From Aquabacterium sp. A7-Y (GTDB lineage: Bacteria > Pseudomonadota > Gammaproteobacteria > Burkholderiales > Burkholderiaceae_C), in assembly GCF_026153205.1 (NCBI RefSeq), contig NZ_JAPFBW010000030.1, forward strand, positions 1 to 64,000: a stretch of DNA of 64,000 nt. Direction: 5' to 3'. Positions within the stretch are counted from its first letter, which is position 1. Each line of letters opens with the position of its first letter. The position numbers were made by a program, and so were the translations under genes. Under the pieces are notes generated by a model. The model was not told the DNA's origin and made no database searches. It was given only the letters and a program-made list of their open reading frames with translations. Shown one piece after another: positions 1 through 6,952 of the stretch.

Positions 1-2
1 CG

Positions 3-488
3 CACTACAGCGCCGGCGAACGCGTGAGGGCACGCCACATCCTCTTTGCCGTGACGGCGGGTGTCGACTTCAACGCCCTGCGCAAGGTGGCCGAGCAGTC
101 CCTGCTGGACCTCAGGGCCGAGCCGCAGCGTTTTCCGGAGCTGGCCGCCGGACAGTCCAACTGCCCCACCGGTGCTTTGGGCGGTGAGCTCGGCTGGCTG
201 GTGCGCGAGGACTGCGTCGACGAGTTCGCGCGCGAGCTGTTCGGGCACACGGAGGTGGGCGTGCTGCCGCGTCTGGTGCACAGCCGCTTTGGCTTGCACG
301 TGGTGGAGGTGCTGGCGCGCGAGCCCGGCCAGGCCCGGCCTTTCGAGGCGGTGCGCGAGGTCGTCACCCTGGCCTTGCGCCAGCAGGCCTACGTGAGCGC
401 GCTGCGCCAGTACCTGCAGGTGCTGGCGGCAGACACCGAGGTGGAGGGCGTGGACCTGGCGGCCAGCGACAGCCCGCTGGTGCAGTAG
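3..488 (+). CDS. Parvulin-type peptidyl-prolyl cis-trans isomerase, 3' end only
   Basis: The reading frame is open from base 3, so the gene begins before the window; about 161 C-terminal residues are visible. The fragment reads HYSAGERVRARHILFAV near its start, typical of the entry into a PpiC/parvulin domain, and continues through a GALGGELGWL segment and an HSRFGLHVVEV segment, both classic parvulin landmarks. It probably catalyses proline isomerisation; proteins of this kind with a long N-terminal part are usually periplasmic foldases or NifM/SurA-like chaperones, but the N-terminus needed to decide is outside the window. It ends 17 bp before the carbonic anhydrase gene on the same strand, so the two may be co-transcribed. 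Confidence 0.85.
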   Translation, partial: HYSAGERVRARHILFAVTAGVDFNALRKVAEQSLLDLRAEPQRFPELAAGQSNCPTGALGGELGWLVREDCVDEFARELFGHTEVGVLPRLVHSRFGLHVVEVLAREPGQARPFEAVREVVTLALRQQAYVSALRQYLQVLAADTEVEGVDLAASDSPLVQ

Positions 489-505
489 GCCGGGGCGACG
501 AAGCC

Positions 506-1210
506 ATGGACGACGCGCTGCTGGAGCGCCTGCGGCGCTTTCACACCGACTACTTTCCGCGTCACCGGCGCAAGTTCCAGGACCTGGTGAGCCAGGGCCA
601 GCATCCGACCACGCTGTTCATCGGCTGCTCGGATTCGCGCCTGGTGCCCTACCTGCTGACGGGGGCCGGCCCCGGCGAGCTGTTCATCGTGCGCAACGTC
701 GGAGCGCTGGTCCCGCCGGTGGAGGGGCTGCACGGACTCCACGGCACCGCGGCGGCGATCGAGTTCGCGGTGCTCAACCTGCATGTGCAGCACATCGTGG
801 TGTGCGGCCACAGCCACTGTGGTGCCATCAAGGCGCTGTACGAGGAGGTGCCGGAGGAAGCGACCAACTTGAGGGCCTGGCTCGACCTGGCGCGCGAAGC
901 GACGCTGCCGGTGCGCGTGAGCGAGGAAGCACTGCGCCGCACCGAACAGCGTGCCGTGGTGCTCCAGCTGGAGCGGCTGATGGGCTATCCGATGGTGCGC
1001 AGGCGGGTGGAGGCGGGCCGGCTGTTCCTGCACGGCTGGCACTACGTCATCGAAGACGGCGAGGTGCACGTGTTCGACGTGGAGCGCGGCTGTTTCCTGC
1101 CCTCGTCGCTGGCGGAGCACAGCGGCACGGGGCCGTACAAGGCGGGGCCGGAGGATGCCATCTTCAACGAGATCGATGCGGCGTATCGAGGGCGGGGTGG
1201 CTGTTGTTGA
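506..1210 (+). CDS. can: Beta-class carbonic anhydrase
   Basis: 234 residues, normal for the bacterial beta class. It reversibly hydrates CO2 to bicarbonate in the cytoplasm. The zinc site is visible: C41, D43 and R45 in the CSDSR motif, then H102 and C105 in HSHCGA, with the usual GELFIVRNVGALVPP segment between them. ATG start follows a short 17-bp gap after the isomerase gene. Bicarbonate made here feeds carboxylases and carbamoyl-phosphate synthase (carAB lies at the far end of the window). The C-terminus ends in GRGGCC, which is not part of the fold. The family call is secure; the symbol can rather than cynT is by similarity in length and context only. Confidence 0.93.
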   Translation: MDDALLERLRRFHTDYFPRHRRKFQDLVSQGQHPTTLFIGCSDSRLVPYLLTGAGPGELFIVRNVGALVPPVEGLHGLHGTAAAIEFAVLNLHVQHIVVCGHSHCGAIKALYEEVPEEATNLRAWLDLAREATLPVRVSEEALRRTEQRAVVLQLERLMGYPMVRRRVEAGRLFLHGWHYVIEDGEVHVFDVERGCFLPSSLAEHSGTGPYKAGPEDAIFNEIDAAYRGRGGCC

Positions 1211-1304
1211 GGTTTGCGCCGTTCATTGACGCAAGGCAATGAACGGCGCTCGCCGGGCCCTTACCGTTGTCGTTCTTCTGTTCTCCTCGCACGGTGCCTT
1301 CTCC

Positions 1305-2531
1305 ATGACATGCCTCGACGCCATCGCCTCCACCCTGCGGCCGCTGTTGCAAGCCAGCGGCCTGAAGCCCCTGCGCATCGGCGGGCGCGAGTTGCTGCCC
1401 ATCGTCCAGGGGGGCATGGGCATCGGCGTGTCGGCTCACCGGCTGGCCGGCAGCGTCGCCGCACTGGGCGGCATCGGCACCCTGTCGGCGGTGGAGCTGC
1501 GCCGCCATCACCCCGACCTGATGGAGCGCACCCGCAACATCGGCTTCGACGAGGCGGCCAAGAAGACCATCGACGCGGCCAACCTGGAAGCGCTCGAACG
1601 GGAAGTGGCCTCGGCGCGGCAGCTGAGCGGGGGGCTGGGTCTGCTCGCCGTGAACGTGATGCGTGCGGTCAGCGAGTACGCGGCCTACGTGAAGCGCGCG
1701 ATGGAATGCGGCATCGACGCGGTGGTGGTGGGCGCGGGCCTGCCGCTGGACCTGCCCGACCTGGCCGCCGAGCATCCCCAGGTGAAGCTGATTCCCATCC
1801 TCTCGGATGCGCGCGGCGTGCAGCTGGTGCTGCGCAAATGGGAGCGGCGCAAACGCCTGCCTGATGCCGTCGTTCTGGAGCACCCGGGCCACGCTGGCGG
1901 CCACCTGGGCGCCGCGCGGGTGGAAGACGTCAGCGACCCGCGTTTCGATTTCGGGCAGGTCGTGCCACAGACGCTGGAGGTGCTGCGTGCGGCAGGCGTG
2001 GAGCGTGAGGTGCCGGTCATCGCGGCCGGCGGCATCCGCTCGCAGGACGACATCCGGCGCCTGCAGGGGCTGGGTGCGTCGGCAGTGCAGCTCGGCACGC
2101 CGTTCGCGGTGACCACCGAATGCGACGCGGCCGAGGAGTTCAAACGGGTGCTGGCCGAAGCCAGGGACGAGGACCTGGTGGAGTTCGTGAGCGTGGCCGG
2201 CCTGCCGGCCCGCGCGGTGCCGACGCCCTGGCTCAAGGCCTATCTCAAGGCCGAGCCGCGCCTGCAGGCGGTGGCGCATGTGAAGCCCCGCTGCACCAAG
2301 GTGTTCGACTGCCTGGCGCAGTGCGGCCTGCGCGACGGCAAAGTCGGCTGGGGCCAGTTCTGCATCGACCAGCAGCTGGTGGCCGCGATGCGCGGCGACG
2401 TGCAGCGCGGCTTGTTTTTCCGCGGGCGCGGCGCGCTGCCGTTCGGCCATCAGATCCGCAGCGTGCGCGAGCTGGTGGAGCGGCTGCTGGGCGGTGGCTT
2501 GCTGGCACCGGCGCCGGCCGTGGGCGGATGA
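1305..2531 (+). CDS. Nitronate monooxygenase family flavoprotein (2-nitropropane dioxygenase-like)
   Basis: 408 residues from the ATG at 1305. An in-frame ATG at 1239 would add 22 hydrophobic residues; I prefer 1305 because the family begins close to the LxIGGRELLPIVQGGMGIG segment. FMN-dependent TIM barrel: the N-terminal IVQGGMGIGVSA motif contacts flavin, AVNVMRA and VVGAGLPLDLP follow, the EHPGHAGGHLG loop carries the active-site histidine, and VIAAGGIRS plus ASAVQLGTPFAVT form the phosphate-binding end. It belongs to the longer class with a cysteine-bearing C-terminal tail (CTKVFDCLAQCGL). Likely oxidises nitronates or acts as an NAD(P)H flavin oxidoreductase; the substrate is unknown. 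Its stop overlaps the nnrS start by 4 bp, linking it to nitrogen-oxide metabolism. Confidence 0.85.
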   Translation: MTCLDAIASTLRPLLQASGLKPLRIGGRELLPIVQGGMGIGVSAHRLAGSVAALGGIGTLSAVELRRHHPDLMERTRNIGFDEAAKKTIDAANLEALEREVASARQLSGGLGLLAVNVMRAVSEYAAYVKRAMECGIDAVVVGAGLPLDLPDLAAEHPQVKLIPILSDARGVQLVLRKWERRKRLPDAVVLEHPGHAGGHLGAARVEDVSDPRFDFGQVVPQTLEVLRAAGVEREVPVIAAGGIRSQDDIRRLQGLGASAVQLGTPFAVTTECDAAEEFKRVLAEARDEDLVEFVSVAGLPARAVPTPWLKAYLKAEPRLQAVAHVKPRCTKVFDCLAQCGLRDGKVGWGQFCIDQQLVAAMRGDVQRGLFFRGRGALPFGHQIRSVRELVERLLGGGLLAPAPAVGG

Positions 2532-3811
2532 AGGGAGCATCGGGGCGCGCCAAGGCGCTGCCGGCCTCGGCAGCGCCTTGGCGCTTTCGCTGGCTGCTGG
2601 CGGCGCCGCATCGTCTGGCGTTTTTTGCGGCGGCCGTGGTGCTGGCCGGGTCGGCGGTCTGGTGGGCCGCCGTGGTCGTGCTGCAGGCGCAGGGGCAGGG
2701 GCTGACCTGGGCGGTGCCGGCCGCCGCGGCGCACGGGCTGCTGATGGGCTACGGCTTCCTGCCGCTGTTTTTCGCCGGCTTTCTGTTCACGGCCGGACCG
2801 AAGTGGCTGGGACAGCCGCCGGTCGAGGCCGGGACGATGCTCAGGCCGGTCCTTGGCTGCCTCGCGGGATGGGTCGTCTTTCTCGCCGGCGTGCACCTCG
2901 ATGGCCAGCTGGCTGCGCTCGGCACGGCGCTGGCAACGGCGGGCTTCGCGATGATGACCGCGCGTTTCGTCCGGATGCTGAGGGACAGCGCGGCGCAGGA
3001 CACCCGGCATGCCGAGTTGCTGGCGGTCGGCTGTGTGGCCGGGCTGGGGGTGCAGGGGCTGGCGACGCTCGGCCTCGCCGCAGGCGATCTCCTGCTGGTG
3101 CGCGCGGCGGTCCACGGCGGCTTGTGGAGCAGTGCGGCGCTGGTGTTCGTGACGGCGATACACCGCATGGTGCCGTTTTTCACCGCGGCCGCGATGCCGC
3201 GGCTCGACGCGTGGCGGCCGATGTGGCTGCTGTGGGTGCTTTGCGTCGCCGTCGCGGTTCAGGGGCCGCTGACAATGGCCGAGGGGCTGTGGGGGGCGCT
3301 GCCGGCGTGGGCGCGGATGGCACGGCTTGGCGTCGAAGTGCCTGTCGCCTTGTTATTGCTCCGGCTCGCGGTGCGCTGGGGCCAGGTGCAGAACCTCGGC
3401 ATGCGGCTGATCGCGATGCTGCACCTCGGTTTCGTGTGGCTGGGGCTGGCCTTTGCGCTGAACGCGCTGTCGCATGCCTTGGTGGCCGCCGGCGGGGAGG
3501 GGTGGTCGCTCGGCCTGGCGCCCACCCACGCCCTCACGATCGGGTTTTTCGGCAGCACCTTCCTGGTCATGGTCACCCGCGTGTCCTGCGCTCATGGCGG
3601 ACGGGCGCTGGTCGCCGACGATCTGGTGTGGCGGCTGTTCTGGCTGCTGCAGCTGGCCGCCGCGGCGCGTGTCGGCGCGGCCTTGTGGCCGGCCTCGGCG
3701 ACCGGCCTGATGGTGGTGGCGGCGCTGGCCTGGGCCGCTTGCATGGCGGCGTGGTCGCTGCGCCATGTCCGCTGGTACGGGAGGCCCCGGCCGGATGGCC
3801 GGCCGGGCTGA
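2528..3811 (+). CDS. nnrS: NnrS family heme/copper-type membrane protein
   Basis: 427 residues, starting at the ATG that overlaps the preceding stop (ATGA). About twelve hydrophobic segments fill the protein, as expected for the inner-membrane NnrS family. Conserved histidine patches are seen at APHRLAFF, AHGLLMGYGFLPLFFAGFL, AIHRMVPFFTAAAMP and PTHALTIGFFGS. NnrS proteins are linked to protection from nitric oxide and nitrosative stress and are commonly under NnrR/FNR control in denitrifiers. Placement directly before ubiUVT supports a role when oxygen is scarce. The exact biochemical activity of the family is unsettled. Confidence 0.88.
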   Translation: MKGASGRAKALPASAAPWRFRWLLAAPHRLAFFAAAVVLAGSAVWWAAVVVLQAQGQGLTWAVPAAAAHGLLMGYGFLPLFFAGFLFTAGPKWLGQPPVEAGTMLRPVLGCLAGWVVFLAGVHLDGQLAALGTALATAGFAMMTARFVRMLRDSAAQDTRHAELLAVGCVAGLGVQGLATLGLAAGDLLLVRAAVHGGLWSSAALVFVTAIHRMVPFFTAAAMPRLDAWRPMWLLWVLCVAVAVQGPLTMAEGLWGALPAWARMARLGVEVPVALLLLRLAVRWGQVQNLGMRLIAMLHLGFVWLGLAFALNALSHALVAAGGEGWSLGLAPTHALTIGFFGSTFLVMVTRVSCAHGGRALVADDLVWRLFWLLQLAAAARVGAALWPASATGLMVVAALAWAACMAAWSLRHVRWYGRPRPDGRPG

Positions 3812-3839
3812 GGCTCGGCACGGCGCAAACCAACAACCG

Positions 3840-3853
3840 TTGACGCCGCGCAA
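3840..3853 (+). promoter_or_regulatory. Candidate FNR/Anr-type site before ubiU
   Basis: TTGACGCCGCGCAA resembles the FNR-family consensus TTGAT-N4-ATCAA (left half 4/5, right half 3/5). A -10-like TACAGT lies at 3875-3880; with a transcription start 7-8 bp later, the dyad centre (3846.5) sits at about -41.5, the standard class II activator position. The predicted start would lie at or within a base or two of the ubiU ATG, implying a nearly leaderless message. This is inference from sequence alone. Confidence 0.4.
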
Positions 3854-3888
3854 TTCGCGTGGGCGCTGGCTCGATACAGTGCTTGCGC

Positions 3889-4914
3889 ATGTCTTCACCC
3901 CTCCCCACACCGGCCAGGCCGGAGCTCGTGTGCCCCGCCGGCTCGCTGCGTGCCCTGCAGCTCGCGGTCGACGCGGGCGCCGATGCGGTGTACCTCGGTT
4001 TGCGCAATGCCACCAATGCACGCAACTTTGCCGGCCTCAACTTCACCGACCCGCAGCTGAGCGAGGGCGTGGCCTACGCGCATGCACGCGGCCGCAAGGT
4101 GCTGATGGCACTGAACACCTTCGCCCGCGCCGACGATGCGGCCCCCTGGTACCGGAGCGTCGACGCCGCCGTGGCGCTCGGGGCCGACGCTTTGATCGTG
4201 GCCGACCTGGCGGTGATGGCTTACGCACGCCGCCAGCATCCGCAGCTGCGCCTGCACCTGTCCGTGCAGGCCTCGGCCACCAGCTACGAGGCGATCGCTT
4301 TCTACCGCGACCACTACGGCATCCAGCGCGCGGTGCTGCCGCGGGTGCTCACGCTGTCGCAGGTGGGCCATGTGCTGCGCCACACCGACGTGGAGATCGA
4401 GGTGTTCGGCTTCGGCAGCCTGTGCGTGATGGTCGAGGGGCGCTGCGCGCTGTCCTCGTATGCCACCGGGCAGTCGCCGAACAATGCCGGCGTGTGCTCG
4501 CCGCCGTCGGCGGTGCGCTGGCAGGACCGGCCCGACGGGGTGGACGTGCGGCTCAACAAGCTGCTCATCGATCGCTACGCCCCCGACGAAGCGCGTGGCT
4601 ACCCGACCTTGTGCAAGGGCCGCTTCGAGGTGAACGGCCGGCGCGACTACGCGCTGGAAGAGCCCACCAGCCTCAACTCGCTGGCCCTGCTGCCCGAACT
4701 GATGCGGCAGGGCGTGCGCGCCATCAAGATCGAAGGCCGGCAGCGCAGCCCGGCCTATGTCGAGCAGGTGACGCGGGTGTGGCGACAGGCGATCGACGCG
4801 GCCGCCGCGGCGCCGGACCGCTTCAAGGTGCAGCCCGGCTGGACGGCCACGCTGGGCCACCTGGCCGAAGGCCAGCAGCACACCCTCGGTGCCTACGATC
4901 GACCCTGGCGCTGA
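3889..4914 (+). CDS. ubiU: O2-independent ubiquinone biosynthesis protein UbiU (peptidase U32 family)
   Basis: 341 residues. I chose ATG 3889 rather than the in-frame GTG at 3859, because the family starts a few residues before the PELVCPAGS motif. With UbiV it forms the [4Fe-4S] complex needed for the hydroxylations of ubiquinone synthesis without oxygen, with prephenate as oxygen donor. The four cluster cysteines expected for UbiU are present: C179, C186, C203 and C242 (FGSLCVMVEGRC, NNAGVCSPP, YPTLCKGRF). Next genes are ubiV and ubiT, the diagnostic trio. The gene gives the cell quinone for anaerobic respiration, consistent with nnrS upstream. Confidence 0.95.
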   Translation: MSSPLPTPARPELVCPAGSLRALQLAVDAGADAVYLGLRNATNARNFAGLNFTDPQLSEGVAYAHARGRKVLMALNTFARADDAAPWYRSVDAAVALGADALIVADLAVMAYARRQHPQLRLHLSVQASATSYEAIAFYRDHYGIQRAVLPRVLTLSQVGHVLRHTDVEIEVFGFGSLCVMVEGRCALSSYATGQSPNNAGVCSPPSAVRWQDRPDGVDVRLNKLLIDRYAPDEARGYPTLCKGRFEVNGRRDYALEEPTSLNSLALLPELMRQGVRAIKIEGRQRSPAYVEQVTRVWRQAIDAAAAAPDRFKVQPGWTATLGHLAEGQQHTLGAYDRPWR

Positions 4915-4949
4915 ACGCGTTTCTTTTCCTGCTTGCTCCTGCCCACACG

Positions 4950-5888
4950 ATGCCCGACAAGGAATTTGCCCTCACGGTGGGGCCGGTACTGAGCTACTGG
5001 CCTCGCGAAACCCTGCTGCACTTTTATGCCGAGGTGGCCGATTCGGCCGCCGACACGGTAGTGCTCGGCGAGGTGGTGTGCTCGCGCCGCCACGAGATGA
5101 AAACCGACGACTGGTTGGCACTGGCGCGCGACCTGGCGGCGGCCGGCAAGGACGTGGTCCTCGCAACCCAGGCCCTGATCGAATCGGAGGCCGACCTGCG
5201 CACGCTGCGGCGGATTGCCTGGCAGGGCGATTTCCTCGTGGAAGCAGGCGACGCCTCGGCCCTTCAGGTGCTGGTGCAGGCCGGGGCGCGTTTCGTGCTC
5301 GGTCCGCACATCAACGTCTACAGCCGCGCCGCGCTGGAGGAATACGCACAGCTGGGGGCGCTGCGCTGGGTGGCGCCGGTGGAGCTGTCCTTGCAGTCCG
5401 TGGGGCAGATCAATCCGCCGGCCGGGCCGGTGTCGTGCGCAGCGCCGCCCCACGCAGCGATCGGGACCGAGGTGTGGGCCTACGGACGCGTGCCGCTGGC
5501 CTTCTCGGCGCGCTGCTTCACGGCGCGCCACCACCGACTCAGCAAGGACCAGTGCGGCTTTCGCTGCCGCGACGATGCCGACGGCCTGCTGTTGAGCACC
5601 GGCGACGGCCAGCCCTTTCTGACGCTCAACGGCGTGCAGACGCAGTCGGCGGCCCAGCAGTGCCTGATCGTCGAAGGGCAGGCGCTGCGCGAGGCCGGCG
5701 TGTCGCGGCTGCGGCTGTCGCCCGTCTCGCGGCGTTTTGGCGAGGTGATCGCCTGGTTCAGCCGCGTGATGAACGAAGGCGGCAGTGCCAGCGAAGCGCT
5801 GATCGCACTCGAGGCCTTGAGCCTGCCCGGCGGGTTGGTCAACGGCTTTGCGCACCAGCGGCCGGGCATGGATTGGAGCGCTGCATGA
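4950..5888 (+). CDS. ubiV: O2-independent ubiquinone biosynthesis protein UbiV (peptidase U32 family)
   Basis: 312 residues from ATG 4950, which follows the ubiU stop by 35 bp. Partner of UbiU in anaerobic ubiquinone hydroxylation. Cysteines in the UbiV pattern are visible: C44 (GEVVCSRRHE), then C189, C202 and C206 (SARCFTARHH, KDQCGFRC), which should hold a [4Fe-4S] cluster. The LGPHINVYS and PVELSLQSV segments match the U32 barrel. The last codons overlap the ubiT start by 4 bp (ATGA), so translation of ubiV and ubiT is likely coupled. Confidence 0.95.
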   Translation: MPDKEFALTVGPVLSYWPRETLLHFYAEVADSAADTVVLGEVVCSRRHEMKTDDWLALARDLAAAGKDVVLATQALIESEADLRTLRRIAWQGDFLVEAGDASALQVLVQAGARFVLGPHINVYSRAALEEYAQLGALRWVAPVELSLQSVGQINPPAGPVSCAAPPHAAIGTEVWAYGRVPLAFSARCFTARHHRLSKDQCGFRCRDDADGLLLSTGDGQPFLTLNGVQTQSAAQQCLIVEGQALREAGVSRLRLSPVSRRFGEVIAWFSRVMNEGGSASEALIALEALSLPGGLVNGFAHQRPGMDWSAA

Positions 5889-6325
5889 ATCCCTCTTTCA
5901 CCTCGATGGCCACGCTGTGGCGGCAGCTGTCGGCGCTGGCCGAACGCGGGCGGCCCTTGGTGCAGCGCCTGCCGATGCAGCCGCCGGCCTTCGCCCTGGC
6001 CGCCGCGCTGAACCGGCTGCTGCTGCCACGCCTGGAGGCGGAGGCGCGGGCTGCCTTGTCCGACCGATGCGTGCAGGTGGCGGTCACGGACCTCGGCCTC
6101 ACGCTGCGGCTTCAGCTCGGGCCGCGGGGCTTCGCCGTGGCCCCGGCCGGTGCGACGCCGGCTTTGTCTATCGCGGCGGCGCTGCCGGCCTACTGGCGGT
6201 TGCTGCGCGGCGAGGACGACGCCGATCGGCTGTTTTTCGAGCGCGCCCTGGTGATGGAGGGCGACACCGAGCTGGGCCTGGTGCTGAAAAACACCCTGGA
6301 CGCGATCGGGCCGCTGTGGCGGTGA
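5885..6325 (+). CDS. ubiT: O2-independent ubiquinone biosynthesis accessory factor UbiT (SCP2 domain)
   Basis: 146 residues, starting at the ATG overlapping the ubiV stop. UbiT proteins are small SCP2 lipid-binding proteins that replace UbiJ when ubiquinone is made without oxygen; they are thought to bind the isoprenoid-tailed intermediates. The SCP2 region spans roughly residues 30-140, with LRLQLGPRGFAV and a C-terminal MEGDTELGLVLKNTLD helix typical of the family. Last gene of the nmo-nnrS-ubiUVT run; it converges with the DGC gene, whose stop is only 16 bp away. Confidence 0.92.
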   Translation: MNPSFTSMATLWRQLSALAERGRPLVQRLPMQPPAFALAAALNRLLLPRLEAEARAALSDRCVQVAVTDLGLTLRLQLGPRGFAVAPAGATPALSIAAALPAYWRLLRGEDDADRLFFERALVMEGDTELGLVLKNTLDAIGPLWR

Positions 6326-6341
6326 GACCGCCGGGCTGTTT

Positions 6342-6758
6342 CTACGGCTTGGCGTCGAGGGCGGCGCCGGCAGTCGCCGACAGCTCTCGGGCCTGACGCT
6401 CCAGGTCCGCATAGAGGCTGTCGGCCTGCGCGGCGTCGAAGTCGGCGTGGTAAGCCTTGCGCACGCCGGACTCCTGCAGCTGCACGTGCAGCGTGGGCTG
6501 CAGGCCGCGCTGGGCGAGGCAGTTGCGTGCACAGGCGAGCACGCAGCCGTCGATCGCGATGAGGGGCCGGCCGGCCTCCACGGCCTCGCGGGCCTTGCGC
6601 ACCAGCGGCGCCACGCCGCCGCCCACCCCGGCGATGCAGGACATCTCGGCGGCGCCGCCGCGGTCCAGGCGCACGGCCAGGTGGTTGGCCAGCTGGGCCG
6701 CGCTGGAGCAGCCGGAGCAGGAGTAGACGAGCGGCAGGTGATCGCGGTCGCGGGGCAT
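6342..6758 (-). CDS. Putative zinc-binding protein, DGC domain
   Basis: 138 residues. The protein shows the conserved DGC-family cysteines: C14 and C17 (YSCSGCSS), C41 ([10 protein letters not shown]) and C72, C76 and C80 ([11 protein letters not shown]), the last including the Asp-Gly-Cys that names the domain. DGC proteins are assumed to bind zinc or another metal; no reaction is established. It is transcribed leftward from the region shared with nrdJ, convergent to ubiT. An FNR-like site at 6822-6835 is centred about 41 bp from a plausible start for this gene (-10-like TTCAAT read on this strand at 6799-6794), so low-oxygen induction is possible. Confidence 0.8.
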   Translation of the reverse strand: MPRDRDHLPLVYSCSGCSSAAQLANHLAVRLDRGGAAEMSCIAGVGGGVAPLVRKAREAVEAGRPLIAIDGCVLACARNCLAQRGLQPTLHVQLQESGVRKAYHADFDAAQADSLYADLERQARELSATAGAALDAKP

Positions 6759-6821
6759 GGGGGGCAGGTGTCCTGTTGGCCTTCAACCTTCACATTGAAA
6801 ACATCGCGGCGGCAGGTCGCT

Positions 6822-6835
6822 TTGATCCAGCACAA
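6822..6835. promoter_or_regulatory. Candidate FNR/Anr-type site between the DGC gene and nrdJ
   Basis: TTGATCCAGCACAA has a perfect left half (TTGAT) and a weak right half (CACAA against ATCAA). It lies inside a small dyad CTTTG-N8-CAAAG (6820-6837). Its centre is about -41.5 from the start predicted for the leftward DGC gene; relative to nrdJ it lies 117 bp before the start codon. It resembles the site before ubiU (TTGA-N6-RCAA in both), which is the main reason to take either seriously. Confidence 0.4.
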
Positions 6836-6952
6836 AGGGGTTCACCGTGCGGCCGTCGTTGTGCGCAAGGCGCGTGGATGCTGACCCCGGTCAAGGTCGC
6901 CGCCGCAGGAACTCTCTACCGTCCTGCCCAGCTCAAGTTTTCTGGAGGCCCG

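Noticed and set aside
2120-2527. Long open frame upstream of nnrS reading out of frame through the nitronate monooxygenase gene
   Set aside because: High-GC sequence leaves alternative frames open; the NnrS family begins at the ATG overlapping the preceding stop, and the upstream part is Arg/Gly-rich with no family match.
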